Below, in pieces: positions 18,177-26,688 of a DNA stretch of 64,000 nt. The notes below the pieces were generated by a model that had not been told where the DNA came from, made no database searches, and was given only the letters and a program-made list of their open reading frames with translations. Made by a program: the position numbers and the translations under genes. Each line of letters begins with the position of its first letter. The first letter of the stretch is position 1. The stretch comes from Roseimicrobium gellanilyticum (GTDB taxonomy: Bacteria > Verrucomicrobiota > Verrucomicrobiia > Verrucomicrobiales > Verrucomicrobiaceae). The stretch spans positions 174,773 through 238,772 of the forward strand of contig NZ_QNRR01000011.1 of NCBI RefSeq assembly GCF_003315205.1, read 5' to 3'.

Positions 18177-19520
18177 TCAGCGCCTTATGGGCGGCTCCTC
18201 AAACGCGATGGAGATATTTGTGCCATAGAAATCCGGCACGCGCGTGGGGGAAGGAAGATGCGTGTGAATCACCAGAAAGTCATATGGCTCGTTGTCTGGT
18301 ATTTCCCAACCAGGAACCTCCAGATGGCTCCAACCTCCGTTTCCATCATGCATGTGGATTTCGACAAAACCATTGCTAGAAGGCGGACCCCAGTTCAGAC
18401 GGCGACCCTTGCCTTGCCCAGCAAATTGAACCCAATGGGCTCCCAAAGGCCAGGATTGGAAGGCCAGTGTCGTCATCGGCGGGGTGCTTTGCATATCGAC
18501 CCTCCAGCTCGGCGCCCGTGTCGTGAATCGTCCGTTCATGGCGCCAACCACCTCGCAACCAGCGGAATTGGGCCGCAGGGCCGCCTGGCAAAACGATACC
18601 CATTCGCGAGAAAGCGAGTACCCTTGCTTTTGCAGCGATTCATCAATGAGCAGCCATGGCGAATTGACCTTGCCATCTGTGCCTCTCCATTGCCTCCAGA
18701 TAGCCCGGCAACCATCCTTGAGTCCACAGGCCGACTTGAGTTTCTCATCGATCTGAATGAGAAATGGAAAATACCAGTAAATAGGATGGGTCTTGCGAGC
18801 ATTTTCCACCTTATCCAGGACACGGATCATTCCATCAACGGTCTGGCGTGAAAGCACACCTTGGGGAAAACGTGTCTGAAAGGCCAGCCCATAGTCGAGG
18901 AAAGACCGGGAACCCGGGTGTCTGCTCTGCTCCGCCTTCATGGCGCACATTTCCGAAAAATCCCTCCACGCTGCTCCTACATTGTCCGTGCCAATCGTCA
19001 GGAACTGCCAGATGTGCTCCAGTTCGTGGACAGTCACATCCAGCAACCAGTCAACTTCGGCTTCACGACTCCGAAAAGGCTGCGGGTACGGAATCATTAG
19101 GAGGAAACTGAGTTGCCTGCAGTCGTCTGAGTCAAGATAAGGGAGCACGAACGCTTCGCTTTCACCCAGCTCGTCGCCCTCGTCGTTCAACTCAGTCAGT
19201 TCCTGGAGGTCTGTGCAGATGATGACATAGACATGAGCGAGTCGTTCAAATTGCCAGGCATAGGCATCGCTCATCTCTTGCTCCCATGCCGACAGTAATT
19301 CTTCGATCCGGAGCAAATCATCCCTTTCGATGCCCATCCATACTTGCCGGGGAGTCTTGGGCTGCAAAAAAATGCCCCCATTGACTTGGTTCACGTGCCG
19401 TACTGTGACCTTGCCTGCCGGATGGCCCACCTCCCAGGGCAATTCCTGTGTCCGTTCGAGAACTGTAAGGGCAATTTCTCGCAGACGAGCCGCACGCGCT
19501 TCTGTCCATGGATCGGTCAT
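18177..19520 (-). CDS. Predicted zincin metalloprotease (HExxH)
   Basis: A 447-residue protein of no family I can name. The decisive feature is DVTVHELEHIWQF with His165-Glu166-x2-His169, the zinc-binding HExxH helix of zincins. About 21 residues later DFSEMCAMKAEQ offers Glu190 as a third ligand, in the spacing seen in gluzincins. The N-terminal ~150 residues are acidic and mixed alpha/beta. The C-terminal ~120 residues are rich in Trp, Gly and Pro with beta character (WPLGAHWVQFAG, GGWSHLEVPGWEIP) and may be a binding domain. No signal peptide. Co-directional with the downstream NAL1-like trypsin gene, so probably the same transcript. Metal binding is inferred from the motif only. Confidence 0.6.
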   Translation of the reverse strand: MTDPWTEARAARLREIALTVLERTQELPWEVGHPAGKVTVRHVNQVNGGIFLQPKTPRQVWMGIERDDLLRIEELLSAWEQEMSDAYAWQFERLAHVYVIICTDLQELTELNDEGDELGESEAFVLPYLDSDDCRQLSFLLMIPYPQPFRSREAEVDWLLDVTVHELEHIWQFLTIGTDNVGAAWRDFSEMCAMKAEQSRHPGSRSFLDYGLAFQTRFPQGVLSRQTVDGMIRVLDKVENARKTHPIYWYFPFLIQIDEKLKSACGLKDGCRAIWRQWRGTDGKVNSPWLLIDESLQKQGYSLSREWVSFCQAALRPNSAGCEVVGAMNGRFTTRAPSWRVDMQSTPPMTTLAFQSWPLGAHWVQFAGQGKGRRLNWGPPSSNGFVEIHMHDGNGGWSHLEVPGWEIPDNEPYDFLVIHTHLPSPTRVPDFYGTNISIAFEEPPIRR

Positions 19521-19595
19521 TTCATGGACATCTTGCGGGATAATTAGGCGGTCCCCAAGAGTAAATAATCGGGAAAAGCATTTTTTTTACTACAT

Positions 19596-20759
19596 TTAGG
19601 TTAACTTTCGTTCAAACTGCCGCAGCCCAATCTCAGGCAAATCCGAATCAGGCCCATGTTCTGAAATATGGAACAAGTTCCGCGCCTTGTTCTTCGTTTG
19701 CTCATCCAGGTCCGGCCAGACCTTCTGCAGACGCCTCGCAAACAGTCCCAATGAAAAGCCCTTGGGCATCCTCGGCTTCCAGGTTCCCGTCGGAATCTTC
19801 CCCAGATATTCCGCCAGCCACACACTTTGCAGCGGCCCCTTGATCTCCTGGAACCTCAGGCCAGAAAGAACCTCCGCAACGATGGTCTCAGACTTTTGGA
19901 GTATCGAATAATCACTCGCGTGAGGCAGGGATTCCTTAACTCCTGGCCGCACAAGGAGATATACCCTGCCGGACTTGGACTCCTGCTCTGCACAGAATCG
20001 CGCCAGTTCCCGCGACTCGGTAATGTCCGACACGTCCGCATCGATAAAAATTGCATCGAATGCTGCCCCCACCGCCGCCCGCCGATTCACCACAGCAATG
20101 CATTCCGTGAGCGAACGTGCCACGCCCCTTTCTACCTTGTAGTGGTCCTCAAACGAGGACAGGGTATTTTCTGTTTGGGCATGAAGTTCATCATCACAGG
20201 AAACCACCAGTATCCGAAAATGCGCCAGCACTACAGCATCGGGCGGATTTCCTGGGACAGAGGCCTTCGCTTGTCCAAGAATCATTGATGATAACTTCTT
20301 GAGAGACCATGGCTCTTCTTTGGAAAGCAACACGTCTTCGATGTCGAGAGGATCTGATTCCCAGAAACTCTTCAGGTCTTCACTATCCGTGTAGCTGGTG
20401 AGTTGGTAAGCTTGCCTGCACGCATCGGGAGTCGTCCGGCAAAAGTTGGCGAGTGCCAAATCCGGTTTCTCTGAGGTGCCTTCCGTTTGTGGCAGACAGT
20501 AATCCAGCACCACCGCATCAAAAGGCTCCTTGTTTCTCTCAGCCTCTTTAAGGTTGGCATAGGCCTTTTCCGCGGAATGTTCTATCCGGACATCGATCTT
20601 CGCCTTTGCAATCTCGGCCTCGGTTTCGAAAAAGATTTTCACTTCATCGGCATACGCAGCCACATCTTCCACGAGCAATACTTTGATCGGTCGGTCGTCA
20701 TATTCTTGCAAAACTTCACTCGCTTTCGCAGTGACTGGGAGGAGGGTATCAAGGGTCAT
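19596..20759 (-). CDS. Tandem receiver-domain protein (REC-REC)
   Basis: A 387-residue protein with two receiver-like domains. REC1 at ~25-150 has acidic residues Glu31-Asp32, phosphoacceptor Asp86 in DAVVLDYCLPQ, Thr120 and Lys146. REC2 at ~180-290 has Asp188-Asp189 and a candidate acceptor Asp239 in DAIFIDADVSD; its Thr/Lys positions are less clear. After REC2 comes a ~85-residue basic helical tail with no recognisable DNA-binding or enzymatic domain. The start overlaps the stop of the ATPase-histidine kinase gene by ATGA, which makes that kinase the obvious phosphodonor. It is the last gene of the ECF-led operon. The output is unclear and may be a protein-protein contact. Confidence 0.72.
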   Translation of the reverse strand: MTLDTLLPVTAKASEVLQEYDDRPIKVLLVEDVAAYADEVKIFFETEAEIAKAKIDVRIEHSAEKAYANLKEAERNKEPFDAVVLDYCLPQTEGTSEKPDLALANFCRTTPDACRQAYQLTSYTDSEDLKSFWESDPLDIEDVLLSKEEPWSLKKLSSMILGQAKASVPGNPPDAVVLAHFRILVVSCDDELHAQTENTLSSFEDHYKVERGVARSLTECIAVVNRRAAVGAAFDAIFIDADVSDITESRELARFCAEQESKSGRVYLLVRPGVKESLPHASDYSILQKSETIVAEVLSGLRFQEIKGPLQSVWLAEYLGKIPTGTWKPRMPKGFSLGLFARRLQKVWPDLDEQTKNKARNLFHISEHGPDSDLPEIGLRQFERKLT

Positions 20760-23700
20760 ATCTGGTATTCTCTACGTTGTTTCAAATCGTTCCATGGAAC
20801 AGAAAGAATAAATCTTGCGCCCACGCCGTGCTCGCCAGTCTCCTCGATCGTACCTCCGTGAGCTTCCATCACCCTCCCCACATAACTCAGCCCAATACCG
20901 CCACCCTTTTTGTTCCCGATCTCCTCGCGATGTGACTGCTTCCGAAAAATTACCTTCTTGAATTCCTCCCGTACGCCTCTGCCGTTGTCTTCATAGGTCA
21001 AGACCATCCACCTCATGGCACCGCTATATTGTTCACGCATGGCGACTGTAACCTTCAAGGCAAGCTCGGGCTTGGCAAAATCAATGGAGTTGTGGATCAT
21101 TTCCTGCAATGTGTTCTCCCAATGCGTTGCATCCCAGCACCCCAAACAGTTAGACATCGACTCCGGGGACCATGACCAAGCGCCCATCTTCCCCAAACCA
21201 ATCTGCATGGCGTTGGAGATAACCTCAACGAGATCACAGGGCACCGGCTTGAGGGTTACCGGTCCCACCCGATCCTTTATGCGTCTGATCGAAAGAACTG
21301 CCCCCTTGTAGAATGCCTCCAGACGGTCTGTCACGGACTTCAACTGCGGACAGTGATGTTCCTGGCCACGATAATGGAGCACAAACACACTGAGGGCCGC
21401 GAACCGACTCACAAGATTGTGTGCCGTTTCTGACATCGCTCGCTGCGCATCTTTCTGATACTGGAGCTCACGCTCTTCCATTTCTTTCTCCCGCCGCATC
21501 AACAGGTCACTAAACACGAGAGACAAAGCCGCTAGTTGCCCGGGAAACTCTGCGGACAACTTTTCCGCATCTTCTCCCGTCAAGTTGATGGTCAACTTCC
21601 CCAGTGACTCAGGGATGGACAAGAGCGGAAAATCAATAGCGACGTCGCCGGGCTTCTTCTCCAATATCTCATGTTTCGGCAGTATATCTATCCACTCGAA
21701 CTCCAAGCCGTTGTTAGTGCGCCCCGTGGTGGCCAAGTCCAGAGGATTGGTTCTCGTGCGAAAGGCCTGAGGATGTTGTGAAGCGAGACACCTCCAGGCA
21801 GTCTCCTCGAGTTTGTTGACAAATACCACGCCCCCACTTTCAAAATGCTTCGTGTTCGATGGCGTCAGACCAGTCGCATACGAACTGACAAGCTTCGTCC
21901 GGTCCTGCTTATCTATAAGATAGATGCGTATCTTCGGTTTCGCCCTGTGGTCCAGAAGCTTCCAGAGACTGTTTGTCAGAATGCGCAACGCCTGGCTGAT
22001 GTCAGTCGATTTCTCCAGATCCCGAAGCAGTTCAAAAGACTTGAAAAGGAAGGAGCGATTTCTGAAAGTGACAACCCAGCCTCGCGGCGAACGGCGCTCG
22101 TCTTCCAAAGGAAGACACTCACGAATCCACCACCCGAACATCTCACCAGTGAGATCTTCAAACTTTTCATGCCGCCGTTCCGTATGTGGCGCGATGGCTT
22201 TCCGCTGTGCAGGAGTCATGTCCTTGATGCTGGAAATCGAAACGGGGGGTGCCTGCCATCCTGAATTGATGCCCAGTACAAGCCTGTCAATGGCTGGTTG
22301 ATTCGCGTAAATGATGCGACTTTTCCGGTCCAGCAACAATTTGGGTGTATGATCGACATCCATGCTCTGATGCAGCACTTTCATACGCATGGCTTGCGCC
22401 CAGACTGACTCAAAACGCTTGGCCAGGGTGAAGAGGAACACCATGTCGGATTCGGTGATCGAAATGCCCCTCGCCTGCTCTAAAAGCACTACGCCCTTGA
22501 TGCCTGGACTGCCAATAATGAGAGTTCCATTTGAGAATGGAGCCAGCCCTCCAGCACCAAACAATTCGTTGGCCTCGTGCTCGTCGACCTCTGTCGGAGG
22601 TTGCATTTCATTCCAATCTGCGAGTCTCCCTTTGGCAACGACTGCATGGAATCTCTCCGGTGTCGTGTGCGGAAATCCAGAATCATAGATAGGTTTCAAT
22701 CGACGCTCCCCCGAAGATGCCTCGTGCTCGAATTCGCAGAAAACGAGCCTCGATACGGATGGGAGCGCCCTGAGCAGTGGGTGGGCAATTGCGGGCAGCG
22801 CCCGATGCGCATCCCAGCTTCCTGAATGTGTCAGCTTCCAAAATGTCTCGAAAATCTCCGTTTCCAGCTGGCTGCGAATGCTCTTCTCTTCCAGCCCTTG
22901 AATCAACCACTGACGTTCACGCGCCCTTACAAAAGCCCGGAAGACCCTGAAGATCGCGTCTTTGCGCATTTCATGCTCCATGAGCGGATCGGATCTCCCA
23001 TCCACCAGAATAGCTGACACGGGCCGCCTTTCAGCGTTTCTGCACACCACCCAATGCCAGCCATGCTTATGACCGAAATACTCGTTTTCATCCACGGACT
23101 TCCGCATGACCAATGCTTCCCAGTCATAACGAATCTCCGAGGGTAGCACCGTGAATTCGCCATATCCACTGACACGCACCCACTGGCCACGATAGTCTCT
23201 TTCCCAGCACGTGATCTTTTCGTCTGTGAAGCCAAGAAGATTCTTCAATGCCAGGCGCACTTCCTTGCGCAACAAGGTCACGAGAGATTCGTCCGTCTCG
23301 TCTTCATGCCGCGAAGCAGCCGCTTTGCTTACGGCCCGGTGAAAGTAGACAGACAGCCCATCCATCAACCTCAGAAGGACAGCGTTGTCATCATCAGAGA
23401 GAGGACGGCAGCGCTCTTCCGGGCTGAGCTTTTCGTACAAGCGGTGCGCATTCGGCCAATCATGAGCAAATGCATAGTAATCTCCCAGCCTGCGGTGGTT
23501 GAACCATGATAGGGCAAATTTTTCGGCGTACGGGCAGAACCATTCCAGCACATCTTCGTTTCGCCTAGCCAGGCCCGCCAGTTCAAGGAGGTGGGGCTGA
23601 TCGCCCACATAGATGCATTCCGATCGCAGAAGCATCCTCTCAAGATCTTCAAGCACTTTGTTGGTGGAATCAAGGCCATCGAGCTTCCTGCTTGATGGAT

Positions 23701-24541
23701 GTGGCTCCCTGATGGCCGAATGCACCGCATGCGCCGCGTAGCGAAATGGGACAAGCCCTGCCGTGGGGACCACATGCGTCCTCGTCAGATCTTCGGGAAT
23801 GAATTTCTCCTCAATCCCCATGGGACGCCTGCCAGGGCGCTCCAAGTGGAATGTAAGGGTATCAGCTACACTCCACAGTACAGCACGTGCAAGGGTCACA
23901 TTACCGCCAGTGCAATCGTAGATCTTTTCAAACACCCTTTTTGCGCCAGCGATGCCGTGCGGGAAGCGAAGACCCATCTGCCTCATGCGCTTGAAGAGAA
24001 ATTTCCCAAAATGATACCGGTCGTGCGCGTGGACCACAAACTGGTGCGTGCAACTCCAGGCAGACGTAGGGCTGCCATCTACCAGATCTATCACATTACC
24101 CTCTCCTGTCACTACGGTGACAAGCACATGTGCCTTCACCAGCTTCTGGATGGATGACAATAGATGGTGCGCAAGTCGTTTGGACAAGCCATCAAGATTG
24201 GAGATGTAAATCCTTAGTGGAGATTGTGCTGTGTAACGTGTCTGCACTTTCTCGGCCCAATGCTCTATCGAAGGCTCCCCCTCCAGGTCCACCTCAGATG
24301 CGTTGGCCAGACTGCGGGCAACGTCACTCTCCAGAAAACTGACCTCGGACGAACTGAACTTGGCGTGGGTCGGCAAGTCCATTCCCTTTTCCGCAAAGAT
24401 TTCATCAACCAGGTCCAGCAGGTACCTCTTCCCTACGCCGCGAGGGCCCAGAATCATCACACTCTCTCCCCGTTGCATCAATTCCGAAATGCGCCGGGCG
24501 GTGGCACTGCTGATCTCAGAGTAGTAAAAGGTAGAATTCAT
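20756..24541 (-). CDS. P-loop ATPase/sensor/histidine kinase fusion
   Basis: A 1261-residue signalling protein. Residues 1-~260 are a P-loop/AAA-like module with GPRGVGKR at 32-39 (the last Ser/Thr of Walker A is Arg39) and a Walker B-like LRIYISNLDG. A helical middle part and GAF- or PAS-like regions follow (about 560-1000; for example FLFTLAKRFESVWAQ before a PAS-like stretch). The C-terminus is a histidine kinase: His1041 in MSETAHNLVSR, N-box Asn1151 in LQEMIHNSIDFA, DNGRGV with Asp1185 and GGGIGLS at about 1213-1219. No membrane segment, so it senses inside the cell. Both ends overlap neighbours by ATGA. The Arg in the P-loop suggests nucleotide binding with weak or no hydrolysis. Confidence 0.8.
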   Translation of the reverse strand: MNSTFYYSEISSATARRISELMQRGESVMILGPRGVGKRYLLDLVDEIFAEKGMDLPTHAKFSSSEVSFLESDVARSLANASEVDLEGEPSIEHWAEKVQTRYTAQSPLRIYISNLDGLSKRLAHHLLSSIQKLVKAHVLVTVVTGEGNVIDLVDGSPTSAWSCTHQFVVHAHDRYHFGKFLFKRMRQMGLRFPHGIAGAKRVFEKIYDCTGGNVTLARAVLWSVADTLTFHLERPGRRPMGIEEKFIPEDLTRTHVVPTAGLVPFRYAAHAVHSAIREPHPSSRKLDGLDSTNKVLEDLERMLLRSECIYVGDQPHLLELAGLARRNEDVLEWFCPYAEKFALSWFNHRRLGDYYAFAHDWPNAHRLYEKLSPEERCRPLSDDDNAVLLRLMDGLSVYFHRAVSKAAASRHEDETDESLVTLLRKEVRLALKNLLGFTDEKITCWERDYRGQWVRVSGYGEFTVLPSEIRYDWEALVMRKSVDENEYFGHKHGWHWVVCRNAERRPVSAILVDGRSDPLMEHEMRKDAIFRVFRAFVRARERQWLIQGLEEKSIRSQLETEIFETFWKLTHSGSWDAHRALPAIAHPLLRALPSVSRLVFCEFEHEASSGERRLKPIYDSGFPHTTPERFHAVVAKGRLADWNEMQPPTEVDEHEANELFGAGGLAPFSNGTLIIGSPGIKGVVLLEQARGISITESDMVFLFTLAKRFESVWAQAMRMKVLHQSMDVDHTPKLLLDRKSRIIYANQPAIDRLVLGINSGWQAPPVSISSIKDMTPAQRKAIAPHTERRHEKFEDLTGEMFGWWIRECLPLEDERRSPRGWVVTFRNRSFLFKSFELLRDLEKSTDISQALRILTNSLWKLLDHRAKPKIRIYLIDKQDRTKLVSSYATGLTPSNTKHFESGGVVFVNKLEETAWRCLASQHPQAFRTRTNPLDLATTGRTNNGLEFEWIDILPKHEILEKKPGDVAIDFPLLSIPESLGKLTINLTGEDAEKLSAEFPGQLAALSLVFSDLLMRREKEMEERELQYQKDAQRAMSETAHNLVSRFAALSVFVLHYRGQEHHCPQLKSVTDRLEAFYKGAVLSIRRIKDRVGPVTLKPVPCDLVEVISNAMQIGLGKMGAWSWSPESMSNCLGCWDATHWENTLQEMIHNSIDFAKPELALKVTVAMREQYSGAMRWMVLTYEDNGRGVREEFKKVIFRKQSHREEIGNKKGGGIGLSYVGRVMEAHGGTIEETGEHGVGARFILSVPWNDLKQRREYQI

Positions 24542-26100
24542 CCCGCCCTGTGCGTTCGGCGAACAACCGCAAGTTTTTCCTCCAGCATGGCCATGAACAG
24601 GCGCCGTTGCCCCTGTCCCTCGGCAACAATATCCCAGCGGGCCATCCGGTAGTCTCCCTCGGAATAACCCAGAAGGTGATGAATGACCAGCTCATCACAA
24701 ATCTCCATGCAATCCTCTACAGGCACTACAATGTCCCGCTGCAAGAACTGGCCCTGAATCGAGAGTGGATCGACTTGCGCGCCACCCTGCTGTTTGCCTT
24801 CAAGAGCCAGCAGGAGAGCTGCAGATTGCGCTACCGGTGACGACAAATCCTTCAACAATCCCAGCAGACGGGAGGAGGTAATCACACGATTCAAAGCCCG
24901 TTTCAGGGATTCTGGTTCAAGCGTGCCCCGAGACTCTTCCACAAGGAATGCACCCAGTTCCTGAACCAAGCCAGGCACACGGCCCAGCCTGTTGATCGCA
25001 GATCTAAGTTCGTGCCGTGTGAAAGACCTTTCGAATCCTAAATCGGCCAGCGGACGTTCCACAATCTCCATCGCTTCATCCACGCTCAGGGGCGTGAGCA
25101 CGGCTGGCTCGAGGCGGTTAAAATTGTCATCCTGGGTATGCATCGCCATCTTCATGAGGCGCCAGCGTCCGACAAGAATGAGACGGCACAAGCCTCGCAC
25201 CGCGAGATGAATCAGCACACGCATGGACTCCAGGTCCAAATGACGATCTGTTTCATCAAGGACAATCTCAAGCGGTCCTATTCGCGAGCGAACTTTGCCG
25301 AGAAAATCCGACAACGTCTCCGCGGGCTCATTGTATGCCGGGGATCCGGGATCAAGTGCCATGCGAATTGCTCTGGCAAGTGAAAGCTCAGTGACTGCCC
25401 TGTCGAAGAGGTCCACATACACCTGCGTGGAACGTGAAGAACGCATCCCAGACAAAGGACTGAGATAGCGCTTCACGAGAGACGTCTTCCCCATTTTAGA
25501 AGGACCCACGAGGGCAAAATTGGTAGATGGATTATCCCGGAGACGCTGCAGGAAATCATGCCTGCCCTTGAACAAAGCATCTTCCACGGGCTTCTGGTGC
25601 TCAAAAGGATGAAGCATACCTGGCGTAAACCGCGAACGGATCAAGGACTTGAGACACTCCAGCGGCACCGACGAAGCAAGCATGCGGATGATTTCTGCAG
25701 GAGAAATAACAAGCACATGGTTCCCCCCCACCTTGCGACTGGCATCCGCATATTCCTCGGGCCCACATGCAAACACCAGAGGCATGTCCACCGGACTTTC
25801 AATGCGCGCACGGAAGGATGCATCCGCGCAACTCCATATCTCCTCCGAACCAGCCAGGATGAGTGCGTGAACACACTCGCCGCTAAAGCCCCGGAGGGCA
25901 ATGTCCAATCGCTCGAGGGTAAACCGGAGCGAGCGCCCTAGAGGTGTGCTGGAAAGCACCTTCACATTCAAGGCACGCCCGATGAGAGATGCGAGGGACT
26001 GGGCCTGCTGCAAGAATGCCCCCTCTCTCCCGGTCCGCAGCAAGTCGAGCAAAGCTTCAGGGGCTGGCGACTGGAGAGATGAAAGAGGACTGCCATTCAT
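24538..26100 (-). CDS. STAND/AAA-type ATPase with N-terminal alpha/beta domain
   Basis: A 520-residue cytosolic ATPase. Residues ~1-155 form an alpha/beta domain with alternating hydrophobic strands (HALILAGSEE, MPLVFACGPEE, HVLVISPAE). Then comes a short linker of the type found before a STAND core (FEHQKPVEDALFKGR), Walker A GPSKMGKTS at 199-207 and Walker B LEIVLDETD at 277-285, followed by LILVGRWRLM as sensor 1 and a winged-helix-like C-terminus. This layout resembles ORC/Cdc6-like regulatory ATPases that often neighbour kinase fusions. The start overlaps the upstream gene by ATGA and the stop overlaps the histidine kinase start by ATGA. Role inferred: ligand-controlled switch upstream of the kinase. 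Confidence 0.75.
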   Translation of the reverse strand: MNGSPLSSLQSPAPEALLDLLRTGREGAFLQQAQSLASLIGRALNVKVLSSTPLGRSLRFTLERLDIALRGFSGECVHALILAGSEEIWSCADASFRARIESPVDMPLVFACGPEEYADASRKVGGNHVLVISPAEIIRMLASSVPLECLKSLIRSRFTPGMLHPFEHQKPVEDALFKGRHDFLQRLRDNPSTNFALVGPSKMGKTSLVKRYLSPLSGMRSSRSTQVYVDLFDRAVTELSLARAIRMALDPGSPAYNEPAETLSDFLGKVRSRIGPLEIVLDETDRHLDLESMRVLIHLAVRGLCRLILVGRWRLMKMAMHTQDDNFNRLEPAVLTPLSVDEAMEIVERPLADLGFERSFTRHELRSAINRLGRVPGLVQELGAFLVEESRGTLEPESLKRALNRVITSSRLLGLLKDLSSPVAQSAALLLALEGKQQGGAQVDPLSIQGQFLQRDIVVPVEDCMEICDELVIHHLLGYSEGDYRMARWDIVAEGQGQRRLFMAMLEEKLAVVRRTHRAG

Positions 26101-26672
26101 CGGGGAGCGTCTTCCAAAGCTGCGAGACAGGAGGTCAACAGTTCTCTGGCATGGGGCGGATACTGGGACTCGAGACGGTTCAACGCCTCCGATGCCGCCT
26201 GCTCATCCATCCCATGAAACACAAGCGACACACTTGCTTCTTTGGATGCCTTTCCACGGTGCGCCACCAAGGCAGGAGCAGGTTCCAGGACCGCAAAGCG
26301 ATCCGCCACCCAGAGTCGCAAATGAAGCGCGATGCGATCCGCGGCCATTCCCAGTTTCGCAGCCACCTGCACCCACGGCGTCGCAGAAGAAGCACCGGCT
26401 TCGGCGATTGGCATAATCTTCCCCAGATTGACTCGCGCCTTGTTAGCCACAGTGGCTACATAGTCCGGAAGCGGCACAGGACTAAATCCCAATTCCGACA
26501 CGGCATTCCGCATCAGGCGAATGGCATTGCCATTTCGGGCGGCCTCACCAGCACGTACCAGGAACGCCTGCGAAGGCGGTGCGGTCTCCCATTCGATGTG
26601 ATTAGCTGACCATTCGGCCAAGACCAGGTCGAGAATGTCAGACGGCATTTTCAAGTTATTGTTCGTGTCCAT
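26097..26672 (-). CDS. Unknown protein between sigma factor and ATPase
   Basis: A 191-residue, Ala- and Leu-rich, mostly helical protein with no family I recognise. I see no signal peptide, membrane segment or Cys/His zinc site. The middle (ARVNLGKIMPIAEAG ... WVQVAAKLGMAADRIALHLRLWVADRF) could hold a helix-turn-helix-like or helical-bundle unit. It follows the ECF sigma gene by 16 bp and overlaps the ATPase start by ATGA. The position is where anti-sigma factors are often encoded, but none of the usual anti-sigma motifs (HxxxCxxC zinc motif, membrane anchor) is present. The frame is open to 26726; I chose the ATG at 26672 because it avoids overlap with the sigma gene. Confidence 0.6.
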   Translation of the reverse strand: MDTNNNLKMPSDILDLVLAEWSANHIEWETAPPSQAFLVRAGEAARNGNAIRLMRNAVSELGFSPVPLPDYVATVANKARVNLGKIMPIAEAGASSATPWVQVAAKLGMAADRIALHLRLWVADRFAVLEPAPALVAHRGKASKEASVSLVFHGMDEQAASEALNRLESQYPPHARELLTSCLAALEDAPR

Positions 26673-26688
26673 TTCTATGAATGTGTTT

